Below, piece after piece: positions 23,263-33,142 of a DNA stretch of 64,000 nt. Every line of letters starts with the position of its first letter. The stretch's first letter is position 1. A program made the translations under genes and the position numbers. The notes beneath the pieces were generated by a model. It had not been told where the DNA came from. It ran no database searches and saw only the letters and a list, made by a program, of their open reading frames with translations. Source of the stretch: Clostridia bacterium (GTDB lineage: Bacteria > Bacillota > TC1 > UBA5767); contig CP069393.1 in the NCBI GenBank assembly GCA_016887505.1, positions 248,001 through 312,000 on the forward strand. Reading direction: 5' to 3'.

Positions 23263-25518
23263 ATGAAAAAGTTACTTTTGTGTTTTTTGATGGCCATGCT
23301 GATGTTTACTTTGGGTGCAACGACCTACCAAGATATTCAGGTGGAACTTGATGGTGAGATTGTTGAATTCGATGTGCAGCCGATACTAACGAATGGTCGA
23401 GTGTTGGTTCCCTTCCGTAAGATTTTTGAGGAACTAGGTCTTCGAGTTGACTGGAATAATGAATTGAAAATTGCCTCCGCTTATAACGAAGACGATACGT
23501 TAGCGATCAAAGCAGACAGCGGCTTTGCTAGTATAAATGGCGAGATGTTTGATTTGGATGTCCCAGCGGGTATTCGTGATGGGAGGATGCTGGTTCCACT
23601 TCGTTTTATTTCAGAATCATTCCAAAATCAGGTTGATTGGGATGAAACAAATGGAATGGTTCGGATTAAATCTGGGACAGGTCCGGCTAAAATGCTAAAA
23701 GATTTGCCAATAGTCGGCAGTCGAGAGAGACTAGTGTCTATCTTGGAGTATGCAGATAAGAACAGCCAATACGAAGTATTTCATACAGGTATGGTCTTAG
23801 AAGAGGCAACAAAGTCTGAAGATATGATCGCAAATACGCCCGCGCCTAGTGCAACGGATGATGCTGCAGGAACTACTGATTTTTCTGAAACCAACGTTCA
23901 GGTTAGTGGGGTCGATGAAGCAGATATTGTAAAAACTGACGGAGAATACATCTATCATATTCGAACTAGTGCAAATCAAATTGCCATATCCAAGGTGGAT
24001 GGAGATGCGATTCTTCAAACTAGCAAACTTGAACTAGATGAAGGTTTTACTGCAAGGGAGATGTATTATTCTAAGGATAAGCTTATCGTGGTCGGTGTAA
24101 CAGATAGGCCGTATTATCTCTATGAGCCCATGCTGGCAGAGGCAGGGCTCAAATCCACAAGGAGTGGGTCTTCACTCAAAGTGCTGATTTATGATGTTTC
24201 GAATCGTATGGAACCTGAGGAGGAAAGGACGATTGAGTTGGAAGGCTCGTATATAACGTCGCGATTACTAGAAGACAAGTTCTACTTGGTTGCCAATCAG
24301 TATTTTTATCCTAGTTATTTAGATAAACAAACAGAATCTATGCCAGCAATATTTGATAGCTTGATGGGTGAAGAACGCTCGATTGGATATGATGAAATAC
24401 GTTATTTTCCAGGTAGTGTGGAGAGTAATTTCCTGATTACGCTTGGTTTAGACATCGGTGCAAAAGATAAAGAGGCTGACGTGGACGTTTACCTTGGCTC
24501 AGGTCAGAGTGTTTACGTTTCGCAACAAAATATGTATGTGGCGTATACTAGCTATGATTACTATTATGATTCGGACAATAGCGGTACAGAAGAATTATAT
24601 TTCCCAGTATATGAGTTAAATACAGAAGTATTTAAGTTTGCGATAGAAGATGGAAATATTAGCTATGAAACCAAGGGCAAGGTGCCTGGAACAATTTTAA
24701 ACCAATTTTCCATGGACGAATACAAAGGGAATTTTCGCATTGCTACAACAACGGGGGATTCTTGGCGTACCGATGAACAAACCTCCAAAAATAATTTGTA
24801 TATGCTAGATGAAGACTTACATATTATCGGTGATTTGGAAGGTTTGGCTCCTACAGAAAGAATATATGCAGTACGTTTCATGGGTGATAGAGCCTATATG
24901 GTAACGTTCCGACAAGTTGACCCTTTTTATGTGATCGATTTGTCTAACCCTCAGAGCCCACAGGTTTTGGGATATCTGAAGATACCAGGTTTTAGTGATT
25001 ATTTACATCCCTATGATGAAAACCATATCATCGGTTTTGGAAAGGATACCGAAGAAACCAAATGGGGAACGAGTATTGCTGGTATGAAAATTGGCTTATT
25101 CGATGTAACCGATGTAGAAAACCCCATTGAGAAGGATACGGTGGTTATTGGGGATAGTGGTTCTTATTCTGAACTATTGGATAATCATAAGGCTCTTCTT
25201 TTTTCAAAAGAAAAATCTCTAATGGCTTTTCCCATTACTGTAATGCAGGAAAATTCTGAAAATTGGAGTAGCTTTGAATTTCAAGGTGCATATGTTTTTC
25301 ATATAGATCCTGAACGGGGCTTTGAATTGAAAGGGAAGGCGACTCATTTGAGTAGTCAAGATTATAAGACAGCAGGTGATTATTGGTATAATAGTGTGAA
25401 GAATATCCGGAGAATCATCTACATAGGAGATTACCTTTACACCTTATCTGACTATCAGATTCAAGCACATGATATGGATGATGTTTCCATTCAGGGGACT
25501 ATGAAGTACGAGCAATAA
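23263..25518 (+). CDS. Secreted beta-propeller protein with copper-amine-oxidase-like N-terminal domain
   Basis: 751 residues with a signal peptide (1-21, ending LGATT). Residues 25-145 are a copper amine oxidase N-terminal-like module (VELDGEIVEFDVQPILTNG, VLVPFRKIFEELGLRVDWN, MLVPLRFISESF). From about 220 on the protein matches the secreted beta-propeller family COG4880: VQVSGVDEADIVKTDGEYIYHI is its hallmark, followed by repeated blades such as PFYVIDLSNPQSPQVLGYLKIPGFSDYLHPYDENHI. Family members are exported and mostly uncharacterised; they are thought to be surface proteins. ATG 23263 follows GGGAGGGAAG. Single-gene unit with its own terminator. Confidence 0.87.
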   Translation: MKKLLLCFLMAMLMFTLGATTYQDIQVELDGEIVEFDVQPILTNGRVLVPFRKIFEELGLRVDWNNELKIASAYNEDDTLAIKADSGFASINGEMFDLDVPAGIRDGRMLVPLRFISESFQNQVDWDETNGMVRIKSGTGPAKMLKDLPIVGSRERLVSILEYADKNSQYEVFHTGMVLEEATKSEDMIANTPAPSATDDAAGTTDFSETNVQVSGVDEADIVKTDGEYIYHIRTSANQIAISKVDGDAILQTSKLELDEGFTAREMYYSKDKLIVVGVTDRPYYLYEPMLAEAGLKSTRSGSSLKVLIYDVSNRMEPEEERTIELEGSYITSRLLEDKFYLVANQYFYPSYLDKQTESMPAIFDSLMGEERSIGYDEIRYFPGSVESNFLITLGLDIGAKDKEADVDVYLGSGQSVYVSQQNMYVAYTSYDYYYDSDNSGTEELYFPVYELNTEVFKFAIEDGNISYETKGKVPGTILNQFSMDEYKGNFRIATTTGDSWRTDEQTSKNNLYMLDEDLHIIGDLEGLAPTERIYAVRFMGDRAYMVTFRQVDPFYVIDLSNPQSPQVLGYLKIPGFSDYLHPYDENHIIGFGKDTEETKWGTSIAGMKIGLFDVTDVENPIEKDTVVIGDSGSYSELLDNHKALLFSKEKSLMAFPITVMQENSENWSSFEFQGAYVFHIDPERGFELKGKATHLSSQDYKTAGDYWYNSVKNIRRIIYIGDYLYTLSDYQIQAHDMDDVSIQGTMKYEQ

Positions 25519-25534
25519 AAATGAGATAATCATG

Positions 25535-25564
25535 GAGCGGCGCTGTTTGGCCGCTCTTTTTTTT
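25535..25564 (+). terminator. Intrinsic terminator after the beta-propeller gene
   Basis: GAGCGGC / GCCGCTC stem with an eight-base loop and eight T. Confidence 0.88.
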
Positions 25565-25759
25565 AAATTTGCAAAAATTGTATAGAATCTTGAGTCAAAT
25601 TCCGTTAGAGTATATAAGGGCTTTCTAATGTAAAAGCAATATGAGTGCAATACGAAGCAAGTGCTGATTTCTATTTGTAGAAAGTCCTATCTTGAAAGGG
25701 AAGACGTATTTGATTATAGAAGTAAACAAGGTAGAGAATAAAAATGGAAGGACTTAGAT

Positions 25760-27118
25760 ATGGATATTCGTCAGGGTGTTAACGTAGTACAATCTCAAAA
25801 ACAAAAATTGAAAATGACGCCCGAACTTCGTCAGGCGATTCAGATATTGCAGTATAGTACGCTAGAACTAGGGCAGTTTATCAGAGAACAGCTATTGGTC
25901 AATCCTTTGCTGACTTTAAATGATGCGCAACCAGAGCTTGATATGAAAGAAGTAGACTGGGAAGAATTAGCAGAACTACCAAACGATAAGAGGGGGAGTA
26001 TGCCGTCATTCGATGAAACGGTAGACTATGCTAGTCTCATTGCTGGGGAGGTCACTTTACAGGAACATCTTGTAAAACAGACTCATTTTCTTGAAATAGA
26101 GCCGCAGGAGCATGCACTACTAATCTATCTAATCCGCTCCGTTAATGAAGATGGATATTTAGAAATTGACGATGCTCAATTGCTTGAAATGTTTAGAATA
26201 TCGGAGGAAATGCTGAAATCCGCGATTGGGCTACTACAATCATTCGATCCTCCGGGCGTGGGTGCCAGGTCGCTTGAAGAATGTTTGCGAATACAGGCTG
26301 ACCAAGCTGGTCTTCAGGATGAAACCTTTAGACGCCTAGTGGATGAGTTTCTAGAAGATATTGGCAGAAATCGTGTGCGTCAAGTTGCAGCAAAGCTGTC
26401 ACTTTCATTAGAGGAACTGGAAGGATATCTAGAGAAGATTCGAGAATTCGAACCGCGTCCTGGAAGGGCCTTTTACTCTGGAAAAGGGACTAAATATATT
26501 CGACCAGATTTGTTTGTGAGCGAGTTGAACGGTGATTTTCAGTTAATTGGAAATGAGGGCGGACTACCTAAACTGTATATCAACGAATTTTACCGTAGTT
26601 TGTTGAAAAAAGAAGGTGTTGCCTTAGAAACTTCTGAATATATTCGGAACAATCTCAATGCTGCCATCGGGTTGATTCGTAGTATTGAACAGAGAAAAGA
26701 TAGTATTATGACTGTAGCGGATACGATTCTTAAGCATCAAGGTGGTTTTTTCAAAGAAGGACCAATTGCCATGAAACCTATGACAATGAAAGAAATTGCC
26801 AAAGACACAGGGCTACATGAGTCTACTGTGAGCCGAGTTTCCAATGGAAAATATCTTCAATGCAAATGGGGGATATTTGAATTGAAAGATTTCTTTTCTA
26901 GTGGCTTAAATAGTCAATCAGGAGGGGATGTTTCCTCCATCGGAATCAGAGTGCGTATCAGAGAGCTTGTAGATGCAGAGGATAAAAAGTCCCCCATCAG
27001 TGACCAAAAGATCACAGATATCTTGAAAGGGGAAAACATACAAATCTCTCGAAGAACGGTAGCGAAATATAGGCAGGAGATGAAAATTCCTTCAACTAGC
27101 GAACGTAAGAAATTTTGA
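25760..27118 (+). CDS. rpoN: RNA polymerase sigma-54 factor
   Basis: 452 residues. Region I (QSQKQKLKMTPELRQAIQILQYSTLELGQFIREQLLVNPLL) is the glutamine/leucine-rich segment that binds enhancer-binding ATPases. The core-binding region lies at about 100-300, and the C-terminal DNA-binding part shows GLHESTVSRVSNGKYLQCKWG (helix-turn-helix) and the RpoN box as SRRTVAKYR. It directs the polymerase to -24/-12 promoters that need an AAA+ activator. No such activator gene is in the window, so its regulon lies elsewhere. AAGGA stands ahead of the ATG. Confidence 0.97.
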   Translation: MDIRQGVNVVQSQKQKLKMTPELRQAIQILQYSTLELGQFIREQLLVNPLLTLNDAQPELDMKEVDWEELAELPNDKRGSMPSFDETVDYASLIAGEVTLQEHLVKQTHFLEIEPQEHALLIYLIRSVNEDGYLEIDDAQLLEMFRISEEMLKSAIGLLQSFDPPGVGARSLEECLRIQADQAGLQDETFRRLVDEFLEDIGRNRVRQVAAKLSLSLEELEGYLEKIREFEPRPGRAFYSGKGTKYIRPDLFVSELNGDFQLIGNEGGLPKLYINEFYRSLLKKEGVALETSEYIRNNLNAAIGLIRSIEQRKDSIMTVADTILKHQGGFFKEGPIAMKPMTMKEIAKDTGLHESTVSRVSNGKYLQCKWGIFELKDFFSSGLNSQSGGDVSSIGIRVRIRELVDAEDKKSPISDQKITDILKGENIQISRRTVAKYRQEMKIPSTSERKKF

Positions 27119-27248
27119 TTCATTAGTAAAAATTGGCGATCTTGCCAGGAGTGGGAAAACAACATTTTTGGCTTAAAAGACGCAGATAGCCAGGTAGCAG
27201 GAGTAAGGTATGGAGTGAAAGTACTAGAATGGAGATAAGGCTAGAGGA

Positions 27249-27734
27249 ATGGATAATATCAACTCATTTGAACCCATCATAGACAGTGAGTGCAATATGC
27301 TTATACTGGGTTCAATTCCAGGCATTGAATCATTGAACAGAAATGAATATTATGCGCATCCCCGCAATACCTTCTGGCAAATCATGTTTCAGTTACTGAA
27401 TGAAGAGATGACACAAGACTACCAGCACAGAGTACAAATATTGCTTCACCATCACATCGGACTCTGGGATGTGATTGGTAGATGCAGCAGGAAAGGGAGT
27501 TTGGACTCGAATATTCGCCAGGAAGAAGCAAATGATTTTGAAACGCTTTTTCGTGAAAATCCAAAAATAGAAAAAGTCTTTTTTAATGGCGCCAAGGCCT
27601 ATGATACCTATCGCAAAAAAGTTGGATTTGATACTAAAAGAGAGTACCACAAACTACCATCGACTAGTCCTGCTCATGCAATAACTTTTGCGAAAAAGTT
27701 TGCAATTTGGGAGAGTTCTCTAAAGCTTAAATGA
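27249..27734 (+). CDS. DNA-deoxyinosine (hypoxanthine) glycosylase, UDG superfamily family 6
   Basis: 161 residues of the uracil-DNA glycosylase fold. The signature of the hypoxanthine-DNA glycosylase group is clear: LILGSIPGIESLNRNEYYAHPRNTFWQIMFQLL at the N-terminus, LWDVIGRCSRKGSLDSNI in the middle, and KVFFNGAKAY plus LPSTSPAHA at the end. It should remove deaminated adenine (hypoxanthine) from DNA to start base excision repair. The start has a purine-rich GGAGATAAGG upstream. It lies 130 bases after rpoN and may have its own promoter. Confidence 0.9.
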   Translation: MDNINSFEPIIDSECNMLILGSIPGIESLNRNEYYAHPRNTFWQIMFQLLNEEMTQDYQHRVQILLHHHIGLWDVIGRCSRKGSLDSNIRQEEANDFETLFRENPKIEKVFFNGAKAYDTYRKKVGFDTKREYHKLPSTSPAHAITFAKKFAIWESSLKLK

Positions 27735-27785
27735 AGATTGCATTACTAGGCAGATGCCTTAAATTATATGAGTCTACTGCCTATT

Positions 27786-27833
27786 CATCAAAAGAGCCTA
27801 GGAAAAAGTTCAATTTCCTAGGCTCTTTTGATG
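27786..27833. terminator. Bidirectional terminator between convergent genes
   Basis: A perfect stem of about 19 bp (27786-27804 with 27815-27833) lies between the glycosylase gene and the minus-strand DUF1846 gene. CAAAAG and CTTTTG at its base provide short T-tracts for both directions. Confidence 0.8.
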
Positions 27834-27858
27834 TATGTTTCTGGTTTAAATACGCTTT

Positions 27859-29367
27859 CTATATATTGTAAAACAGATTTTCAGAAGCAAAAACTTGGTC
27901 GCTAGTAACGTCAATACCAAGTTTTTGGAATATCTTTTCATCACTATGGCTCAGTATGGTGGTGCAGTGTGCTTGGGTGCTTCGCAGATTAGTTAGTTTG
28001 TCGATTGCCAATTGGGCTGTGGGATTGGTTGCGGCACAGATACTGAGCGCAATCAATATTTCTTCACAGTTCAGTGTTACATTGTCTCCACCCAACGTTT
28101 TGGTTTTAAGACTCCGTATTGGTTCTAGAACAACGGGAGAAATTAGATGAATCTCATCCGCAATATTGGCAAGCTTTTTAACTGCATTCAAGATAGCCGC
28201 AGCACTGGCATTCATCAAACTAGAGCCCTTGCCGGTCACAATGGTACCATCATCCAGTTCCAAGGCCATAGCGGAGCAGATACTGCTGTCTCCATTTTCC
28301 TTTTTCAAACAGGCTGCTCTATTTCGAGCGGGTAAAACAACGGACCTGTCTTCAACCTTTAGGCCAAGCTCTTCCATAATGAGGAAGGATCTTTGGACAG
28401 ATGCCTTGGATTCAAGCCCTTTTTTATAATCACAAGAGGTTTTAAGATAGCGCCTTATTACTTCTTGCCGGGAAGCTTCTTGAACTACCTCATCATCATA
28501 GATGCCAAACCCAACACGATTTACACCCATATCCGTTGGAGATTGATAGACTGATTCTTGCTTGGTAATTTTTTCAATAATTCGTTTTAAAACGGGGAAT
28601 GACTCAATATCCCGGTTATAGTTGATGGTTACTTCACCGTATGCATCAAGGTGAAAACTATCAATCATATTAACATCATTCAAGTCCACAGTGGCTGCTT
28701 CGTAAGCAATATTGACTGGATGCTTAAGAGGTAGATTCCAAACTGGGAAGGTCTCGAATTTAGAATAACCGGCAACGTTGCCATTTTTATACTCATGATA
28801 AAGCTGGGATAGACAAGTAGCGAGCTTGCCACTGCCAGGCCCTGGAGCAGTAACGACGACGATGGGCTTTGTTGTTTCAATGAACGGATTTGCACCGTAC
28901 CCTTCATCGCTTACAATTTTCTCGACATCAGTAGGATATCCTTCCGTTGCCTTGTGGGTATATACTTTGATATTACGCTGCTCAAGTTTATTCATGAAAA
29001 TATTGGCTGAAGGTTGTTGGTCATAGCGCGTAATTACAACACTGTTGACTTCCAAGTTGCGGTTTCGCAGATCATCAATCAGTCGAAGTACATCCATATC
29101 ATACGTGATACCAAAGTCACCGCGGATCTTATTCCGTTCAATATCCCCAGCATAAACAGCAATGATAATTTCAAGTTTATCTCTTAACTTTTCTAATAGC
29201 TTAATTTTAGCGTTCTCATCAAACCCTGGTAAAACACGTTTGGCGTGAAGGTCAAACAAGAGTTTACCTCCAAATTCCAAATAAAGCTTATCGTAATCGT
29301 TTACTCGTTCCAAGATTGCAGCGGACTGTTCATCCATATATTTCTTGGGGTCAAAACCTTTCTTCAT
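27859..29367 (-). CDS. DUF1846 (UPF0371) family protein
   Basis: 502 residues matching the DUF1846 family from end to end: [20 protein letters not shown] at the start, [54 protein letters not shown] in the middle with a P-loop-like GPGSGK, and [23 protein letters not shown]. Structures exist for the family and a nucleotide- or metal-dependent role has been suggested, but the function is not established. GGGAGG precedes the ATG. Single-gene unit. Confidence 0.9.
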   Translation of the reverse strand: MKKGFDPKKYMDEQSAAILERVNDYDKLYLEFGGKLLFDLHAKRVLPGFDENAKIKLLEKLRDKLEIIIAVYAGDIERNKIRGDFGITYDMDVLRLIDDLRNRNLEVNSVVITRYDQQPSANIFMNKLEQRNIKVYTHKATEGYPTDVEKIVSDEGYGANPFIETTKPIVVVTAPGPGSGKLATCLSQLYHEYKNGNVAGYSKFETFPVWNLPLKHPVNIAYEAATVDLNDVNMIDSFHLDAYGEVTINYNRDIESFPVLKRIIEKITKQESVYQSPTDMGVNRVGFGIYDDEVVQEASRQEVIRRYLKTSCDYKKGLESKASVQRSFLIMEELGLKVEDRSVVLPARNRAACLKKENGDSSICSAMALELDDGTIVTGKGSSLMNASAAAILNAVKKLANIADEIHLISPVVLEPIRSLKTKTLGGDNVTLNCEEILIALSICAATNPTAQLAIDKLTNLRSTQAHCTTILSHSDEKIFQKLGIDVTSDQVFASENLFYNI

Positions 29368-29964
29368 CTACGTGCCTCCCTAAGTCATTTCTTATCCAAT
29401 AAATATACCACAAAAGTAGTATCGCAAAATTACAATATTCTAATTATACGAAAAATGCGTAAAACATCAAGGCTTCTGCAGGGATTGCTCGATAGGAAAT
29501 CGTACGGAAAGATCAAGTCAATAATAAAGATGACAATGGCGATACGCTGATCTTGGAAAAATGGAAGAACCTTAGAAGAGCATTTTGACTATGGCCAATT
29601 TCAGACTGGTCCTTGCCCAATATAGAATCAAAGAAAAGGTTATCTTGGCCTTCTAACAACAATAATCCTTACGATGAAGAGAAAGCGGTCATTTTATAGA
29701 GATAGACCTTATTGTTGCGCAGATGGCGATAGTAGGTTACACTTTGTCTTGAAGGTAGTTACGTCACTGGTTTGGTAGGGAAGTTTACCCATGGATGGTT
29801 AGTAAAAAAAACTATTTATGGAATATTTATTATTTTATACGAAAACAGTTGCTTTTACTGTCTTAATGTATTATTATTACAGAGTACCTTGAATTGAATG
29901 TAAAGATTTTATTCATATTGGAGAAATAGACAAGAGATATGTTATATACATATACGCCTAGCTT
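29368..29964 (+). other. Long intergenic region upstream of the cold shock gene
   Basis: About 600 bases with stops in all frames and no protein or RNA I can recognise. It must hold the minus-strand DUF1846 promoter and the cold shock promoter. AT-rich stretches at 29800-29880 and 29930-29955 (for example TTGGAG, 18 bases, TTATAT) are possible promoter elements, but none is a close match. Confidence 0.4.
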
Positions 29965-30015
29965 CCAAATTTTATTGATGAGATTGAGCAATGAGTTTAG
30001 GGAATAAAATTTTGG
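29965..30015 (+). promoter_or_regulatory. Hairpin over the cold shock ribosome site
   Basis: CCAAATTTTATT (29965-29976) is complementary, with one bulged T, to AATAAAATTTTGG (30003-30015). The 3' arm runs into the Shine-Dalgarno GGAGG (30014-30018), so two of its bases are paired. Such an AT-rich stem close to the start is compatible with temperature-dependent folding. Confidence 0.5.
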
Positions 30016-30026
30016 AGGAAAAGAAT

Positions 30027-30230
30027 ATGGCAAACGGAAAAGTAAAATGGTTTAATGGTGAAAAAGGTTTTGGTTTTATTGAATGTGAAGACGGTACTGA
30101 TGTATTTGTTCACTTTTCAAACATCAACAAAGATGGATTCAAAACTTTGGACGAAGGCGAAGAAGTTACTTTCGATGTAACTCAAGGCGCTAAAGGCCCA
30201 CAAGCTGAAAACGTATCATCAGCAAGATAA
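30027..30230 (+). CDS. Cold shock protein, CspA family
   Basis: 67 residues. The two RNA-binding motifs are present: [12 protein letters not shown] (RNP1) and DVFVHFSNI (RNP2). Binds single-stranded RNA and DNA and melts mRNA structure at low temperature. ATG 30027 is chosen because TTTGGAGG precedes it and all Csp proteins start this way; an upstream ATG at 29991 would add an unnatural 12-residue tail. A compact terminator follows. Confidence 0.97.
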   Translation: MANGKVKWFNGEKGFGFIECEDGTDVFVHFSNINKDGFKTLDEGEEVTFDVTQGAKGPQAENVSSAR

Positions 30231-30287
30231 TACGAAACAATTGAATTATTGAGTTTACATTGTGAACTCTTAAATTTAAGAAGCTTA

Positions 30288-30320
30288 AAAACCTACTATT
30301 TATAATAGTAGGTTTTTTTT
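30288..30320 (+). terminator. Intrinsic terminator after the cold shock gene
   Basis: AAAACCTACTATT / AATAGTAGGTTTT stem with a three-base loop and eight T. Confidence 0.9.
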
Positions 30321-30358
30321 GTATGCCTGGAAACTTGTTTGCCATGTAGCCAGTCAAG

Positions 30359-30991
<633 letters not shown>

Positions 30992-32041
30992 CTAGTTTTC
31001 ATTATTTTCTTGCAGTAAACCTTTTGCCTTCGCTAAGAAACAATCGATGTCTTCTTTTTTTGTCGCCCAGGAAGTAATTAAACGGATGACAGAGTTCTTA
31101 TCTGTAGCCTGAGCCCAAACATAAAAATCAAAATGATGGGAGAGACGCTCGATGCAGTCATCAGGCAGTATGGGAAACAATTGGTTGGTATTAGATTGCA
31201 CGAAAAAGTTTACACCGAGTGCAGCTAGACCGTTTCGCATATGACCGGCCATTCGGTAGGCATGAAGAGCGAGTTCTTCATAGAGTCCATCCCTAAAAAA
31301 GGTTTGAAAGGTAAGCCCCAGAATGCGTCCTTTGGCAAGGAGAGCACCACGTTGTTTAAGTAGATAGCGAAAATGGCTCTGCCATTCTTTGTTATTTAAT
31401 ACTAAGGCAGCGCCTAAAAGAGCACCATTTTTAGTACCACCAATAAAGAAAGCGTCTGTGTATAGGGCATAGTCCGCTAAGGTAAGCGTACTATTTGGGT
31501 GCACTAGTGTTTGACCAATTCTCGCTCCATCGCAATAAAGATATAGGTTATGTTTTTGGCAGAAATCGCTTAGTAGAGCTAGTTCGGATTTATCATATAC
31601 CGTACCCCATTCAGTAGGATTGGAGATATAAACCAACCTGGGATGAACCATGTGCTCATCGCTATGTAGGGAGATGAGGGGCTGAATGCAGTCTGGTGTT
31701 AATTTACCATCGGGTGTATCCACGGTCACAACCTTATGCCCAGTAGCTTCAATAGCACCTGCCTCATGGGTGGCTATATGTCCGGAAGAGGCAGCTATGC
31801 AGGCTTCATAGGGCCTTAAGATACTAGATATGGCGACGAGATTGGTTTGGGTACCGGCACTGAGCAGATGAACTTCTGAGTGCTCACATTTGAGGTGGGA
31901 ATGGATCAATCGGCAAGCTTCTATACTGTAATCATCATTGCCATATCCAGCTTGTTGTTCCATATTGTGGTCAATTAGGGCCTTTAATATGCGCGGGTGG
32001 GCACCTTCACCATAGTCGCTTTTAAACGATACTTTACTCAT
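30992..32041 (-). CDS. Low-specificity L-threonine aldolase family protein
   Basis: 349 residues of the PLP-dependent beta-eliminating lyase/threonine aldolase family. Features are FKSDYGEGAHPRILKAL, the LLSAGTQTNL segment near the cofactor, LYLYCDGARIGQTL with the PLP-contacting Asp and Arg, and the Schiff-base lysine in FIGGTKNGALLG. It cleaves threonine or related beta-hydroxy amino acids to glycine and an aldehyde. AGGAGG lies just ahead of the ATG. First gene of a two-gene operon with the FMN/ferredoxin protein; the link between the two activities is not obvious. Confidence 0.9.
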   Translation of the reverse strand: MSKVSFKSDYGEGAHPRILKALIDHNMEQQAGYGNDDYSIEACRLIHSHLKCEHSEVHLLSAGTQTNLVAISSILRPYEACIAASSGHIATHEAGAIEATGHKVVTVDTPDGKLTPDCIQPLISLHSDEHMVHPRLVYISNPTEWGTVYDKSELALLSDFCQKHNLYLYCDGARIGQTLVHPNSTLTLADYALYTDAFFIGGTKNGALLGAALVLNNKEWQSHFRYLLKQRGALLAKGRILGLTFQTFFRDGLYEELALHAYRMAGHMRNGLAALGVNFFVQSNTNQLFPILPDDCIERLSHHFDFYVWAQATDKNSVIRLITSWATKKEDIDCFLAKAKGLLQENNEN

Positions 32042-32214
32042 TTTGCTCCTCCTGTTGTATCTTCTCTAAGTATAAGACAGGACAGAGAAAAATGGAACAG
32101 AGCCAGTCCCTAGGAATTAGTTCCTGGGTGTTTCTCTTTCTAGACCATTTGTCGTAGATTGCAGGATTACGGCTAAATATATCGAAACAATGAGATAGGG
32201 ACAGGAGGAGAGCG

Positions 32215-33000
32215 ATGATTAAAAATATTCAACAAAATATCATTGTGGCCATATTCTTTTTGGTAATGGTAGGGGTCAATGTTTTAGCAAATCTATTACC
32301 AATTAATGGTGTGAATACGGGACAAGTATCGGCGGAATTGCCAAACCTGTTTGTTCCGGACCCAGTTACCTTTAGTATTTGGGGACTAATCTATTTACTT
32401 CTTTTTGGTTATGTAGTCTATAACTTTGTTATCCATGAGGATGATAGAAGAAGCAAGCTAAAGGAACTGAACCAGCTTGCTCGATATTTTTGTATTTCTT
32501 CTTTTCTAAATGCCTGTTGGATTTTATCTTGGCACTATGGCCTATTCATTTTGAGTACAATTGTGATGCTATTCTTACTGCTTAGTTTAATTTTGGCGCG
32601 TTTAAGTATAGAAAAAATGACATTACGCGGACGAGAAAAGTTATTTATCCGTTTACCGTTCAGCATTTATCTTGCGTGGATTAGCATAGCAACCATTGCA
32701 AGTATAACTACAGCCTTGGTATACCTAGCGTGGGATGGATTTGGAATCTCTCCAATAGTTTGGACCATCGCAGTGCTTTTGGTAGGCCTGCTAATTAGTG
32801 GAGCCACCATGCTGAGATTTCAAGATGGAGTATATGGACTAGTGATTATGTGGGCTTATGCGGGAATAGTTAGAAAGCATTTATCCGTTGATGGATATGC
32901 TGGGATGTATCCGAGCATAGTAGTAGCTACTGTGGCTTGCATAGTTGGTCTAATATTACTCGAAATTTATTTAATTAAAAAGGGAAAATTTAGTGCTTAA
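32215..33000 (+). CDS. TspO/MBR-like tryptophan-rich membrane protein
   Basis: 261 residues with about seven hydrophobic segments. The start (VNVLANLLPINGVNTGQVSAELPNLFVPDPVTFSIWGLIYLLLFGYVVYN) and FLNACWILSWHYG match the long tryptophan-rich sensory protein group of Bacillota, related to the five-helix TspO translocator. TspO proteins bind porphyrins and act in stress signalling. This longer version is poorly studied. GGAGGAG precedes the ATG, and a terminator follows. Confidence 0.8.
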   Translation: MIKNIQQNIIVAIFFLVMVGVNVLANLLPINGVNTGQVSAELPNLFVPDPVTFSIWGLIYLLLFGYVVYNFVIHEDDRRSKLKELNQLARYFCISSFLNACWILSWHYGLFILSTIVMLFLLLSLILARLSIEKMTLRGREKLFIRLPFSIYLAWISIATIASITTALVYLAWDGFGISPIVWTIAVLLVGLLISGATMLRFQDGVYGLVIMWAYAGIVRKHLSVDGYAGMYPSIVVATVACIVGLILLEIYLIKKGKFSA

Positions 33001-33027
33001 ATAGATAGATAAATTAACAGACACGCG

Positions 33028-33064
33028 AAAAGCTCTTCCAAAAAAAAAGAAGAGCTTTTGTTTT
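33028..33064 (+). terminator. Intrinsic terminator after the TspO-like gene
   Basis: AAAAGCTCTT / AAGAGCTTTT stem with a 12-base A-rich loop, then GTTTT. Its tail ends two bases before the palindrome of the next promoter. Confidence 0.8.
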
Positions 33065-33065
33065 G

Positions 33066-33120
33066 GTAACCTAGGTTACTGATTCAGGCATACGTTATCA
33101 CTATAATGGGGACATAACGT
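33066..33120 (+). promoter_or_regulatory. Activator-type promoter of the hcp-linked operon
   Basis: A perfect 14-bp palindrome GTAACCTAGGTTAC (33066-33079) is centred 41.5 bp before the start site predicted from TATAAT at 33102-33107. No -35 box is evident. This is the class II position for CRP/FNR-family activators. HcpR, a member of that family, controls hcp genes in many anaerobes and is the natural candidate. A second dyad, ACGTTAT (33092-33098) and ATAACGT (33114-33120), brackets the -10 and start site and could be a repressor site or a 5' mRNA fold. Confidence 0.65.
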
Positions 33121-33142
33121 TAAGACTTGAAAGGAAGATAGT

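Noticed and set aside
32090-32150. T-box or terminator between the aldolase and TspO-like genes
   Set aside because: There is a CCTAGGAA/TTCCTGG hairpin, but no T-box sequence and no proper T-run.
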